NCBI GenBank assembly: GCA_008933995.1
Contig: WARS01000011.1
Span: 6,118,016 to 6,182,015, forward strand
Length of the DNA: 64,000 nt
Source: Datnioides undecimradiatus
Taxonomy: Eukaryota; Chordata; Actinopteri; Lobotiformes; Datnioididae
Reading direction: 5' to 3'
This document shows positions 30,819-41,212 of this stretch, piece by piece (position 1 is the first letter of the stretch; each line of letters starts with the position of its first letter). The notes below the pieces were generated by a model. That model made no database searches, had not been told where the DNA came from, and saw only the letters and a list, made by a program, of their open reading frames with translations. The translations under genes were made by a program, and so were the position numbers.

Positions 30819-32182
30819 AGCGTGAAAGATTGTGATAGAGAAAATGGGAAGTGGGCGGGGTTAGTGGAGAGTACAGTATTAGTTTTTACCCACTCCAGTG
30901 GCAATTATAGTCTCCATGCCAACAGCTGCCTGGATACGGGCAGACCTGGCGTCATTGATTTACCCTACTCTCTCTGCTATCACTCATTCCTTCCACCACG
31001 CTGTCGCTCTATCACATGCTCAGCAGTTTCCGTGATGGGCTCATTGGACCAAAGCTCTGTCACCCTACAGGAGACTGAGAGAGTTTAGACATAAAGAAAG
31101 TGCAGTGAAAAATAAGAGAGCTGTCAGACAGAGGCTATCCATGTCACCTTATCAGCTGAATATGTAAAACTTGACAGCAACTACGTAATTAGTGACATGT
31201 AGAAATTAGTTTAAGCTGAGACTAGCGCAGTGCATTATAAAGCTTGAAAGCAAAGAGATGGATTTCCAACTTGCAAAACGTTTCTAGGCTGAAACAAGTT
31301 AAAAAAAAACACTGTTGCAAGCTCAGATATAATGTATAAAACCAAATGTACAAGCATAAATATTCTTTTATAACTCTATGCACTCTACACACACCTCTGG
31401 ATACTTTAAGTATGCTCACTGCCTTAAAACTCATGATAATGACAGAGAAGAAAACAAATTGTTTTGTAAAACATGTAAACTAATATTCACCTTTAAGTGT
31501 TTGGGTCAAATGTCAGAAAACAAAGGTTTAATAAATGTGGAGAATCGACCATTTAGCGTTTGTTAAAATCTGTAACATATCAATTAACACAACCATAAAG
31601 CATAAAACACTTACAATAGCCAACTTTTCCCAAGAGTCCATATGCTTTTCTGATTACATGACAAGTAGTTCAATATTGCATGGTTCTCTTCAATAAACCT
31701 AATCAATTTTAACTATGAAAAGCAATGAATTCAGTGTTCATGTCCTTCTTGTAACCTTCCAGTTCATGTTTGAAAAATTAGCAAGCGCTCCGGTTCCTGG
31801 ACATAAAATTCACTGCATGTGCAGAATCTCTGCATGGCTTATTACTGCCCCCTGGTGACACAATAACAGACATCATGTGGCTTGATCAGAGTCAGAATCA
31901 GAATCAGCTTTATTTTGCCAAGTATGCTCCCACATACAAGGAATAACAGGGCTCTCTCTTTTTATTAATTTATGTAATTATTTGTAAATGTCAGTTTAGG
32001 TAAAACTGAAAATTCAGCGACACAGAAAAATCGTATAAAATGATGTATTTTAATTTTCAGATTTAGTTCCCTTGACTGGCTCCCTGAAGCGTCCTGTGTC
32101 GTCCCACTCGATGTCCAGTCACCTCCGGGTCCTCCACAGCCCTCTCAGTTCTGGCCTGAACCCAGAGGGGATCTATGTGTGA
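26507..32182 (+). CDS. RASSF8: Ras association domain family member 8
   Basis: RASSF8 is an N-terminal RASSF protein: a Ras-association (ubiquitin-like) domain followed by coiled coils, linked in other animals to cell-cell junctions and growth restraint. The coding exons are 26507-26609, 28302-29101, 29327-29524, 30163-30307 and 32061-32182, summing to 1368 bases or 455 residues (human about 419). The N-terminus [20 protein letters not shown] and the segment [20 protein letters not shown] form the RA domain (about 1-82). The motif SLPPLAKLR and the basic [13 protein letters not shown] follow. Acidic and basic heptad-rich coiled coils run from about 170 to 380. The C-terminus [10 protein letters not shown] is the family ending. 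A glycine-rich insert near 219-236 accounts for part of the extra length. RASSF7 is less likely because of the end sequence and the synteny. Confidence 0.96.
26610..28301 (+). other. RASSF8: RASSF8 intron 2
   Basis: No exon, strong repeat or motif is recognised in this 1.7-kb intron. Confidence 0.6.
28302..29101 (+). CDS. RASSF8: RASSF8 large central exon (800 bp)
   Basis: The acceptor ttttcag opens GT CGC ACT GGG, completing residue Gly35, and the donor gtgtgc follows ATGGTACAG. It encodes the second half of the RA domain, the basic linker and the first coiled-coil block, including the Gly-rich insert at 28852-28908. The acidic run [20 protein letters not shown] matches the family's conserved IEEEEFWENELQIE segment. 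Confidence 0.96.
29327..29524 (+). CDS. RASSF8: RASSF8 coiled-coil exon (198 bp)
   Basis: This phase-0 exon has acceptor cgtcag and donor gtgaga. It encodes 66 residues from [18 protein letters not shown] to [12 protein letters not shown], matching the human GLEAEKLQREVQEA and VERSLGQATKRLQ blocks. Confidence 0.95.
29525..30162 (+). other. RASSF8: RASSF8 intron 4
   Basis: This 0.64-kb intron is non-coding and has only a short (TG)n near 29870. Confidence 0.6.
30163..30307 (+). CDS. RASSF8: RASSF8 exon with [13 protein letters not shown] motif
   Basis: The acceptor is tttgaag. It encodes [20 protein letters not shown] followed by [16 protein letters not shown], nearly identical to the human segment. 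Two in-frame donors six bases apart are possible, after 30301 (gtatag) or 30307 (gtaatg). The second fits the donor consensus better and is used here. Confidence 0.93.
30784..30817. repeat. (GT)17 microsatellite
   Basis: Uninterrupted GT units in the last RASSF8 intron. Confidence 0.97.
31886..31945 (+). mobile_element. Fragment of a common teleost interspersed repeat
   Basis: The pieces gtcagaatcagaatcagct, tttattttgccaagtatg and cacatacaaggaat match a short repeat I know to be scattered widely in fish genomes. Only this fragment is visible and I cannot assign its family with certainty (SINE- or LINE-tail-like). No target-site duplication is evident. Confidence 0.55.
32061..32182 (+). CDS. 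RASSF8: RASSF8 last coding exon
   Basis: The acceptor aattttcag is followed by a frame reading [19 protein letters not shown] and ending [10 protein letters not shown] then TGA at 32180-32182. The GSLKRP block and the GIYV end are conserved in the family. Join phase with the upstream exon is correct for either candidate donor. Confidence 0.95.
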
Positions 32183-33293
32183 CCCAGTTCTGCTTGGCAG
32201 GGCTGTGTCAGAGGACACATCACGTCATCCACCTGGAGCCCATTTCACCCGAGATCACATTTGTAAGTGGATATCTTTGTACAGGATACCTCAGTAGCAC
32301 ACTACTATTCACTGTTGTCTCAGTTACATGAAGGCAACCTTGAGTGTGAAGGCTCAAATAGTGAAGAATGATGTTGACGTTTAAATGGAGGTCATGGAGC
32401 ACTTGTGGGATGACAAATTAGAAGCTGTGGCATGAAGAAATACAAGCACTGCAGCAGCAGCATGTGTCTGAACATATTAAGACTTTCAAAACATCAGGCT
32501 GTTGTGGACTTCCTTTATAAACATATCCACTTAATGGACTTTTACTCTGACTTTAGTACCTGCTGAATGATTTGTATTGTTTTCTCACTAGCATCATGAT
32601 TCCAAACACTTGCCTTTTGAACAGCATTCTTGAGAATCTTGGTATGTGAATCTATGAACTGTCTCTCTTAAATCATATCTAATGTCTGTAGTGAGTACCT
32701 TTTTATCCAGCACAATGACTGGTTGACTGGATGGTTCTTATAGGAGTAATGAAGGATCCACCGTGTCTGTAGTAAAACTGTCTAGAATCATTTTGCATAT
32801 CAGAATTTATTCCTGTAGCTCTGATTGTCTGTTCATGTTAAAACTATGCACAAATGATTAATAGTTTTGTTACTGAAGAATGTTACTGTCTGTACCTACC
32901 AAAATGATGGCTTACTGTAAAATACCTTTTCTTACTTTTCAGCTTTATTTAGTGAATTATTATATTTTATTACAAAGCTGTGCATTCACATTACAAAAAT
33001 GGAGTGCCCTCATTCCCGCAGTAATATCTGCATAATGAACCAGTGTTAATTATCCTCTTGAGTATATTTTTTTTGTTATTGATATTGTTGTTAAGATGAC
33101 TACACAGTATATTTTTGCCAAATGTATTATGCTTGTTTTTCTGCAAGGATTGGTGGCCAAAGATTAGCAGGTCTTGTTGCATGATTGTGATGTTAATATA
33201 GCCATATCTGGATGTGCACAGCACCCACAGTACAGTAAATCAATTAGTCGAGTTTAAAAAGGTGGCATGAGATAATACAGTAGATAGTTACCA

Positions 33294-33295
<2 letters not shown>

Positions 33296-33330
<35 letters not shown>
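33296..33330. repeat. (GT)17 microsatellite
   Basis: Uninterrupted GT units, followed by GT-rich degenerate sequence, in the RASSF8 3' region. Confidence 0.97.
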
Positions 33331-33332
<2 letters not shown>

Positions 33333-33886
33333 AGTGAGTGTGTGAGAGACAGGCAGAGTCAGTCAGTCAGTCATTAAAGAGGTGTGTGCGTGTGTGTTTG
33401 GAGTCAGAAAAGCCAAGGTATGACGCCCCGCTTAGGTTGTAGTTCAGCTGCTAATCACATCACAAGTGCCTTATATTCATTCCAGAGTTGGTATATTCAA
33501 ATAAGGTACAGTGAAGCTTTAGTAGAGACTTTGAAGCAACGATTGTAGTCAGTTTAGATCAGCTGTAGTTAGATGTGAGAGGAATGGCAATAGTTCAGCA
33601 ACAAAGAGGAAATTATAATTATGTTTTATCTGTCAGTATCTTGTCAAAATGCCAGTGGAAAGAACATTATTGATGTTTCCACTTTGCTACTGTATTATTG
33701 TCACCATGATACTATGTGCTGTAAAATGCATCATCTGATTTATTCCATTATGCAACACATACTGTATACTGTAGTCATGTAGATCAGTAGTATCACCAAG
33801 GAATAAATAGTTGCTATAATAAAGAATGTAAGTCCACCCTGTAGCTTCCAGTATCTACAAAAACACAACAGAACACATCGCCACCA

Positions 33887-34276
33887 CAGTGTGTCTCTCT
33901 ACTCATCAGTTACAGGAGACGCTTGGTTTGGACCACTATGAATGATTTAGTGCCATCTAGTGGCTAGTTTCCAGATCGTAACCAGCTTAATACCCTTCCA
34001 CTCAATGTCCTCTTCCAAGTGAGTAGGTGATAGTGAGAAACACAAAAGTCCCTCTCTAGAGACAGAGTGTGTTTTGTCTGTTCTGGGCCACTGTAGAAAC
34101 ATTACCATGCGACAGGGAAGCAGGTCATTCCTGTGCAGATATAAAAGGCTCATTGTAAGCCAACAAAAACAGTGATTCATAGTGAAGGTAATTATACACT
34201 AATGAAAATATAATTATGAATATTCTATTGTTTCTGCCATTTTCTCCCCTTGAATCTTACACACTGCACTTTTAAG
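33887..34276. mobile_element. Copy of a dispersed non-autonomous teleost repeat
   Basis: Segments such as aatgatttagtgccatctag, tctgttctgggccactgtag, agatataaaaggctcatt and attatacactaatgaaaa match a non-coding repeat I recall from many fish genomes. Short inverted ends CAGTGTGT (33887-33894) and ACACACTG (34259-34266) suggest a small non-autonomous DNA element, but the family and exact ends are uncertain. It carries a CTCF-like motif. Confidence 0.5.
33949..33966 (-). promoter_or_regulatory. CTCF-like motif inside the dispersed repeat
   Basis: The minus strand reads TAGCCACTAGATGGCACT, which fits 17 of 18 positions of the consensus YGRCCASYAGRKGGCRSY. It lies between the convergent RASSF8 and BHLHE41 3' ends. 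Confidence 0.4.
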
Positions 34277-34880
34277 TTAGTCTATGATATTACACATATA
34301 CATATTTGGGTGGATTTTCCCTTTAAGAAACCACTTGTGTGCATTTTCCACCCTGGGATGAGACATAGCTGTGGTCACTGTTTACAAACACATATGTTAC
34401 AGAAAACTTTAAGATGTCAACTGTACATAACCTGTTTTTTCTTATTATTTTTTTCTTGCCTTAATATACTGCAAAGTGTTGACAGATGTATGGCTGTAAT
34501 GGGCTGCTGATAATGACATGGATTGCATGATTCAATAAACCATCTGACAAAATTAGTAATGGGCACTTGTGATAAATGTAAGTGTTTACCTGTGGATGGA
34601 AACGGGAGGGCACTTGTATTGTTCTGTTCAGTATGTGCTCCAACTGTTTTCTGGACTTTTCACCAGTAGATGGAGACCTTTACTCAGTAATGGTAGTGAC
34701 ATGGACATGACATGGCTAAGAGAGAATTAACAGATAGGATACATTTTTCCCCCGCAGAAGAATGAAATGATGAGATGTTGTCTGTGTATAAAAATGGACG
34801 CATGTGGAATTAATGACCAACGTTATTTTCAGTGCTACTTCACTGAAGGTTTATAAAAGAATGCTATCTGGTAAATAAAA

Positions 34881-36164
34881 GTGGCCGTCACTGGTGGATG
34901 AAGATACTGCGAGAATCTTGTAACTTCAGCTGAGAAAGAAAAAGGATGGTTGTGGAAATGGGTTGAAGTTTTTAACTTCACTGAATTTTCTAAAGAACGG
35001 ACTGCACCTTAAGAGAGTACAAGTTGGCAGTGATTGTTCCTTACTGATGCCACGATCACTAGAAAGCATAAACTCACACAGTCTCAGGATTGTTTAAATT
35101 ATTCATACAGATTAAGATAATATTGCAGTGAACTAGTTGTGAGCAACAACAAAGAGTGGATTTGATTCTGCTTAAAGCTTTTGACAGGGTGGGAGGAGGC
35201 CCCTTGTTTTTCATCAGCCTGTGCAGACTGAGGGTAATCTCACTTCATCATCCTTTTATCACATGACATTTGTTTAAAGCCTTGGCTTACTGTACATTCC
35301 TCTGCTGTGACCTGTCAGCTGATTAGAGTCTTTGTAACAATACATTTCAAGCACTGCACTTCCACTTGTGTTATTAGTACTACTGTACCCTGAGCTTGTG
35401 CATACATAACTTGGTGTGCATTGTTTTCTGTGACCTCAATATTACATCAGCACTTTTATGTTTAAACATAATGTGTATTATAAAAACAAGAAGAAACCTG
35501 CAGTGTTTAGTTTGGATATTTATTTTACAACTCATCAGCAATAATTTAGAACAGCATATGTGTAAAGCATTAACGAAATGGGCAACAGTTGCTCAGTTAA
35601 ATCTTAAAAAAAATCCATAGACTTCTACAACATTGACATAGACATGTATACTTTATGGTAAATTCACAAAAACCTATTTACAGACGCTCATGCCACTTTA
35701 TATAACAGTCGAGAACAGATTTGAGGCAAAACCAGCTGAAGAAAAACTACAAAAGCAATGTCATGTATGCAAAATACAATGAAAATCATCTGTTTATTCT
35801 CTCACATGTGAAACTTAAAAAAGCCAAACAACACTATACTTGCAGGAATTACTCTCTCAGAAAATAGGCCAAGATAAAGATCCTAAAATGGCAATGATCA
35901 TAACTAATGGTCATGTGACCACAGCATCTTTCTCACCTTTTGTCAAACATTTCAAAAGCAAGGTTTTATATAATGATAAGCACATAACACAGAATTGGGA
36001 GGGGGATAGTCTGGTGTGTGGTTGAGTGTAGGGTTTTCAAATCTGATTATGATTTGAACCATTGTGCCCTGAAAGAGCTATAAAGTAAGCTGGGTCTTGT
36101 TAAATCAGGTCAATTACTTAATCTGTACTGCATGAAATCATCACAAAGCACATGGTGTCTCTGC
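34881..36164. other. Convergent intergenic gap RASSF8-BHLHE41
   Basis: This AT-rich sequence has no recognised gene or repeat. A minus-strand AATAAA near 35519 could be a distal BHLHE41 poly(A) signal. Confidence 0.5.
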
Positions 36165-37309
36165 CCTCTTAAAATGAAGTCATATTTATTTTTTATTTTT
36201 TTTAATTTCAAGACAACTCAACACAATAAAAAGGTCCAAAGAGAACTACAGTGACTGATAGACTTTTTTAAATGATGAGGTGACTGTTGAGGAGGAGTAA
36301 AAGCAGAAAAAGTGCACTTTACGTCTCAAAGAGTAAAGATCATTCTACATACAAACTTTTAACAGCTGGGAAAATACAGGTACATTCAATATCAAAGATC
36401 TATAAGGTGCTATCCTACAATGTTTCCTGGAGGTACAGGAGGTCACTGCATCTCTGTGCTGCTAAAAGGCTTCATTCAGGGGAACGTACAGTATGCTGGT
36501 CAAGCAGCCCCCGTGTGAATGAAGAGTTTCTTCTCCTTTCCATTATTCTGAATGATTGATTCAGTTTTTTTCTTTCCTCACAACAACAAACAGGTAAATA
36601 AAACCAGAGTAAACTCAGATCTGTAAAAATGAGTTGAGGGCAATCAGGCATAATGCCTCTCCCATGATTTCATTCTAAAAGTGTTACTGTAAAATAAGCA
36701 GTTTCATTTTTGTATTTGTTGTTACTTGTGAGATGGTGTGTTCGTTGGTGAGGAGGACCATTCACTTCTTCTCAGGAGGCACAACAATGTGCCCCCCCCA
36801 ATCAGCCTACCCCACGCAAACTTGAGGAGGAGCACTGCTTATTAGGCCCGTTCAGTGCACATTTACATGTTCATGAATCAGACTGCCTTCCAGGTAATAG
36901 TATTTACAGTCAGAGTCAGCCAAGCTCTTATCAACCTTGGCAGAGGTCAGTTGTAACTTCATACATCCAAAGTGACTCGCTGATTGGGACATTTCGCACT
37001 GTTGTCGTACTCAAAGTTTTGGCACGAATGCTGCCATTTCAAAATATTTTATCAAAGAGGATAAAAAACAAACTCCAGCACAACACAGCCGCGTATTATT
37101 GTCAATCACTGTCGAGAATCATTAGGTTTGATTAATCTAGCATAAGTGCAAAAGGCACACGCCGTCACAACTGTCCCCTGTTTTGCCAAGATATTGTACA
37201 CGAGAAACTCTTATGTGAAACCTCGTTTTAAAACTCGCCCAATTTAAAAAAAAAATGAAGAAATACATAAACTCCTCAGCAGAATGCACGGAAAGGTAAC
37301 ACAGACAAA
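36165..37309 (-). other. BHLHE41: BHLHE41 3'UTR
   Basis: Non-coding sequence after the TAA at 37312-37310, read leftward. A minus-strand AATAAA at 36190-36185 gives a UTR of about 1.1 kb. A more distal signal near 35519 is possible. Confidence 0.5.
36185..36190 (-). terminator. BHLHE41: Candidate BHLHE41 poly(A) signal
   Basis: TTTATT on the plus strand reads AATAAA for BHLHE41, about 1.1 kb past its stop codon. Confidence 0.4.
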
Positions 37310-38253
37310 TTAGCTCGTTTGACAGGCGGAAAACTGATCATGTGGGCTATTCTTGTTCTCCTGGAGCGTGTCAGCTACGTCACCCTCTCCGTCGTCACTC
37401 GTGGGACTTTCCTCGCGCTCTTCAGGTGAGCCTGCCTCAGCCTCGTGCGACTCGTCGCTGTCAGGACGTTGGGAGTCTTTGGACTGTGAAGCGGCCCCAA
37501 AGTGCGCAGACAAACCGGGGAAAGCGGCAGCAGCAGCCGCTGCCGCCGCCGCTGATGCGTGTGCGGGATATAGCCACGGGAAAGGGGATGCTAGAGCGGC
37601 CGCTGCTGGGTACATGTACTTCTCAATGTTGCTCTTATCGAAAAAAGGCATGTATGACGCCGCAGCCGAGGGGTTGATGAAGTAGAAAGGCATGCAAATA
37701 GGTGTCTGCTGTCCCACACTGCTTATTCCCATCAGAGAGTTCATTAACGCCAGGTCGGGTCTGGTGGGGTCTGAGCCCCCTAACCCGTTCCCAGGCCAGT
37801 TCATCTTTGGTTTTTTGGCAGCGCGCTCCTCTCCAAACTCTTGCTTGATCTTCACTGCCTTGTGTCCCTGCGCCTTATTGCGCTCACATTCTTTATCTTT
37901 GCCATCGTTCTTTTCAGCCTCGCCCCCGTATCCACTGTCAGTGTCTGTGTCATTCTCGTTAAGCTCCCCGCCTTGGGTCCTCTGGATGACCGGGACACAG
38001 TTGGCTTGGCTGTCGACTTTCTGCCCATCCTGTGCGTCCCCGGCAGGTAGCTGGTGCTGGAGCGGTGGCGCGCCGGCCTGGAACTGCGCCAGAACCTTGT
38101 GAAGGTGGTTGATGAGCTGCGCGCACCTCTGCTCTCGTGTCGTCCAGTTCTCAAACTGACTCAGGTACTGCAGGACCTCTTTGGCACAGGCCTGGAAACC
38201 GGAGTGGAACGCATCCAGGTCTGCATGAATGGAAGATTTCATCGACCGGTCCC
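37310..38253 (-). CDS. BHLHE41: BHLHE41 last exon (Orange domain to C-terminus)
   Basis: The acceptor tttcgcag precedes GGGACCGGTCG, completing Gly117. It encodes the Orange domain, the acidic DTDTDSGYGG block, a lysine-rich nuclear segment (ERAAKKPKMNW), the PFYFINPSAAASYMPFFDKS region, the polyalanine run and an acidic Ser-rich tail ending FSACQTS. Human BHLHE41 has much longer Ala/Gly tracts here, which explains the shorter fish protein. Confidence 0.95.
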
Positions 38254-39211
38254 CTGCGAAACATAAATTTAAAAGATTGTCACGTTATTCTTTGTAATCA
38301 ACATTAAAATGCGTCTCAATAGCACATTTTATTGTTCGGTTGCGCATTATTGCCATAGACTCTGCATCTGTTCTATTAATGTATTTCCTAATGTTGTAAA
38401 CACAAATGTTTTTCTATACAGTGACTAATAAAGTTTCATGAAACCAACTGGTATAAAAACGCAATCTCACTCAAAATCATCAAGAGCTGTATAGCTTACC
38501 ATTCTGCAAAGCGATGATCTTTTGGTGCTGCTGCTCAGTGACAGCGGTCAGCGCGTTTAAATGTTTCAACGTTAACTCCAGGACGACCGCTTTCTCCAAA
38601 TGTCCCAGCGTCTATGCAGAAAAACAAAGATGCAGTTTGCTGTTCACGAGATCTCTGTCATGTAAAACCAGGTTCCCTAAGCACACGAAAACTTTTTGTG
38701 GTGTCACGATCTCACCGATAGCTTTAAATGTTCGGGTAACAAATCCTTCAGCTGCCCAATACATTCGTTGATTCTGTCTCTCCTCTTCTTCTCTATCAAC
38801 CGGTGAGGTAACTTGTATGCGTCCTGTGGGGAAATAATAAAGCGTGTATTGTACTAAAACACATATATGTATGTTCAAAAAGTTACAATGAATGCACGCG
38901 AATTCTGTCGAGTTTAATGATCACACAAAGGTTGGTTAATGAAAGGAGCAAACGAAGTATTTCGATCCTCTCTGTCTAAGAAACGCACCTTCCCACCATC
39001 CTCTCGTTTTATTCCTCTTTTGGACTTGCACATGTAGAGAGAGGGGTAATCCACCCTAAAGTAAAGAGGAAAGTGTCCGATTATTCACCTGGCTGTCACA
39101 ACAGTTTATTAGACATAGTTTGATAGAGTTTGCCATAAGCGACACTCACCCCAAGAAATCTGCATGCTCCATGAACTGCCTGTCCTGTAGATGCGGTATT
39201 CTTTCATCCAT
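37310..39211 (-). CDS. BHLHE41: Class E bHLH repressor DEC2/SHARP1
   Basis: BHLHE41 is a nuclear transcriptional repressor that binds CACGTG E-boxes and dampens CLOCK-BMAL1 output. Five minus-strand exons, 39211-39150, 39055-38989, 38823-38716, 38611-38500 and 38253-37310, join in frame to 430 residues (human about 482). The N-terminus is MDERIPHLQDRQFMEHADFL. The bHLH spans about 44-104: basic region KLPHRLIEKKRRDRINECI, helix 2 through TLGHLEKAVVLELTLKHL. An Orange domain (LDAFHSGFQACAKEVLQYLS) starts near 129. CVPVIQRTQ, ENDTDTDSGYGGEAE and a sumoylation-like VKIKQEF follow. The C-terminal NIEKYMYPAAAALASPFPWL and a ten-Ala run favour BHLHE41 over the paralogue BHLHE40, as does the synteny. 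Two CACGTG sites lie upstream. Confidence 0.96.
38500..38611 (-). CDS. BHLHE41: BHLHE41 exon 4 (helix 2)
   Basis: The acceptor is tgcatag and the donor gtaagc. It encodes TLGHLEKAVVLELTLKHLNA followed by LTAVTEQQHQKIIALQN, the second helix of the bHLH and the linker, ending one base into Gly117. Confidence 0.95.
38716..38823 (-). CDS. BHLHE41: BHLHE41 exon 3 (basic region, helix 1, loop)
   Basis: The acceptor is ccccacag and the donor gtgaga. The 108 bases encode DAYKLPHRLIEKKRRDRINE followed by CIGQLKDLLPEHLKLS. The proline in the basic region (KLPHRLIEKKRRDR) is a DEC-family hallmark. Confidence 0.96.
38989..39055 (-). CDS. BHLHE41: BHLHE41 exon 2
   Basis: The acceptor is actttag and the donor gtgcgt. 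It encodes VDYPSLYMCKSKRGIKRED plus GGK, aligning with human LDYSSLYMCKPKRSMKRDD. Confidence 0.94.
39150..39211 (-). CDS. BHLHE41: BHLHE41 exon 1 with start codon
   Basis: ATG at 39211-39209 opens MDERIPHLQDRQFMEHADFL, the family N-terminus (human MDEGIPHLQERQLLEHRDFI), then two bases of Gly21 at donor gtgagt. Confidence 0.95.
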
Positions 39212-39435
39212 CACTCCTGTGCTGCCGGTTATCCGCGCTTGAGCTTCTTTGGAGAAATGTTTGTTATTCCACGACCCGCAGACGGACGGCTGAGGCAGAT
39301 GATGCAAAGTGCGTGTCCTCCAGTAGAGCTGCGATTCAGACTGATGTCTTTAGTTCCCTGAGCTGCCACTTCGCAAAGCCGTCGGTGCTGTGGTTAGAGC
39401 GCACGCGCGCCTCCGGTAGGGAACAGCTTCCGACT

Positions 39436-39441
39436 CACGTG
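39436..39441. promoter_or_regulatory. CACGTG E-box near the BHLHE41 start
   Basis: A perfect palindromic E-box 225 bp upstream of the BHLHE41 ATG. CLOCK-BMAL1 and the DEC proteins themselves bind this sequence, and DEC genes are known E-box-controlled clock genes. Confidence 0.5.
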
Positions 39442-40075
39442 TAGCCTGCACCAGCACAAAGTCCGGTAATTAGACCTTCTCTGTGTTAGAGCAGCTATCA
39501 CCGCTGTTCCTATAGCGATGTAGTGCAAACACTTTCGACCCGGTTGCTGAAACGTGATTCATGCACAAAATGTAGCAGAGGAGAAGGCGCACAGGCGTGG
39601 GGAGAGACAGACTACTCCACATCAGAATCAGTTCACCAGCGGTGGTGCATCTAATATCATGTGTCTTCCAAAGTTCGCAACTCGATCCTACCTCACTGCC
39701 TAAGTGGAGTACGGGCTGATAAGTGATAGGCTGCAAGATCTAATGTGATAAATAATTAGACGGAAAAAACAAACTATCCTGCACAAATTCACAGCTCAGA
39801 GGGAGCCCGCAGGTCCTAAATGCTCCCCTGTCACTGTTAAAACAGTACGCTTTTCCCCGTTGTTCGTTAAAAACACAGAGGTTAATGTGAAGAAAACACA
39901 GAGCGTAAACATGGGGTGCCTTTCAGATATTCAAGGTGTGTGCCGTGCGCGTTCGTGCGTGTCTGTCACTCTGTGTTGTTGCCCGGAGCAGGGCAGGGTA
40001 ACCTATTCATGCATCTCCAGTCGTTCAAAGCTGCGTTGTCAGTAACCATGGCACCGGCCCAGCTGTGTGCTTCAA

Positions 40076-40081
40076 CACGTG
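40076..40081. promoter_or_regulatory. Second CACGTG E-box between BHLHE41 and SSPN
   Basis: Perfect E-box in the context ACACGTGCG, which also contains an RCGTG hypoxia-type core. It lies 0.87 kb upstream of the BHLHE41 ATG and 0.9 kb upstream of the SSPN ATG. Confidence 0.4.
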
Positions 40082-40984
40082 CGTCGCGGTTCTTTATTAA
40101 CCTCAGCATGGGTTCTGCTCTCCCACCTTTGTCTGAGCGTCAGTCTAATAAAAAGAAAATATTAACAATGATGTACCAAAGATTTGTCTGATTAATAACC
40201 AATGTGTAAAATTATTTTAAAAATGATCACAACTGTTTGTGATGTTACTATTTATTTATCAGAAATAAAAATGAGCAAGATCCAGAACTTTCCATCTAAA
40301 TATGTATTAATATTAAGTTATTATTAACTTTTATAAATGACTTCAGGATATAAATCTAATTGTCAGTGACACCTGTTCCACCCCTTTTGAACGCTAATAC
40401 TCAAACACACTAAAATCTGAGCCACTGTAATGCCCTCACATGCCTTATGATCACATTACTTCTTCCTGTAAGTCATGTGACTGTTTCTGGCTGGCAGCAT
40501 ATGGCTCTCTTGTGTAACAGTGCTGACAAAGAACGATCCAATCACTCCTGCTCTCAAATGAAGTGTGACCTCCTCTGTGCTGGCTTCTCATTAACTCGTA
40601 CCTGCTGATTTGCCTCTGTTCTTTCCCTTTCTTGTCTTTATTGTAACTATAAATGAAATTGTCTCTCTGTCGTATGTTGGAATCCCCCTTTCTGTCTTCC
40701 TGTCCCCACCCCTCCTCTTCCTTTCCTCCACAGCATGCTGCCTGCTCTATATGTGGCTCTGGAGCTGCTTTAGGAATCCAGTCCAAATGTTTTCCATATT
40801 AGTTCAGAGCCTTCTCTGTTTCCAAATAGCAGCCGAGCAGGGCTTATGGTGAGAGGAGGCCTTGGCAGGGAGGGGAAGGGAAAGGGAGAGAGGCAGACGG
40901 CAGACAGGCTCATCCACCCCAAACACTGCAACAGTAAAAGTCAAGAGGACAGAGAGGGAAAAGAGTGTAAAGAAAGGAAGGGAA

Positions 40985-41212
40985 ATGGGGCAGGGGCAGA
41001 AAGGTTCCTCAGACAAGAAGGAGGGCAAGACGAAGAGAGATGAAAGTCCAGCGCCGGACGACAGCCATAAGTGCAGAGTTTGTCGCTTCCCTCTGCTCAT
41101 CGCCCTGCTCCAGCTGCTGTTGGGGGTGGCCGTCACAGCCGTGGCCTTCCTTATGTTGGCCATCAGCCCCTCACTCCTGGCCAGGGAGACGCCACACTGG
41201 GCTGGGATCATT
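40985..41212 (+). CDS. SSPN: SSPN first coding exon
   Basis: ATG at 40985 (context gaaATGG) begins the frame. It is the only in-frame ATG that gives the family N-terminus. The exon encodes 76 residues through SPSLLARETPHWAGII at donor gtaagc. An upstream ATG at 40846 opens an overlapping out-of-frame ORF, which could reduce translation if it is in the mRNA. Confidence 0.95.

Larger units (their letters stand above)
30308..32060 (+). other. RASSF8: RASSF8 last intron
   Basis: This non-coding 1.75-kb intron holds a (GT)17 tract (30784-30817) and a short interspersed-repeat remnant near 31886-31945. Confidence 0.6.
32183..34880 (+). other. RASSF8: RASSF8 3'UTR and convergent spacer
   Basis: This non-coding sequence follows the stop codon. 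Candidate AATAAA signals lie at 33802-33807, 34534-34539 and 34874-34879, so the true 3' end is unclear. It contains a (GT)n tract at 33296-33330 and a dispersed repeat at about 33887-34276. Beyond it BHLHE41 converges from the other side, and 34.9-36.1 kb shows nothing recognisable. Confidence 0.5.
39212..40984. promoter_or_regulatory. Divergent upstream region of BHLHE41 and SSPN
   Basis: This 1.8-kb region between two opposed start codons holds the BHLHE41 5'UTR and promoter (CpG-rich at about 39.25-39.5 kb) and the SSPN leader. Two perfect CACGTG E-boxes lie at 39436-39441 and 40076-40081. A strong acceptor-like tract ends at 40733, so SSPN may have an upstream non-coding exon. No other gene is seen. 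Confidence 0.55.

Noticed and set aside
37692-38102. 136-codon open frame antisense to the BHLHE41 last exon
   Set aside because: Antisense shadow of a well-supported coding exon.
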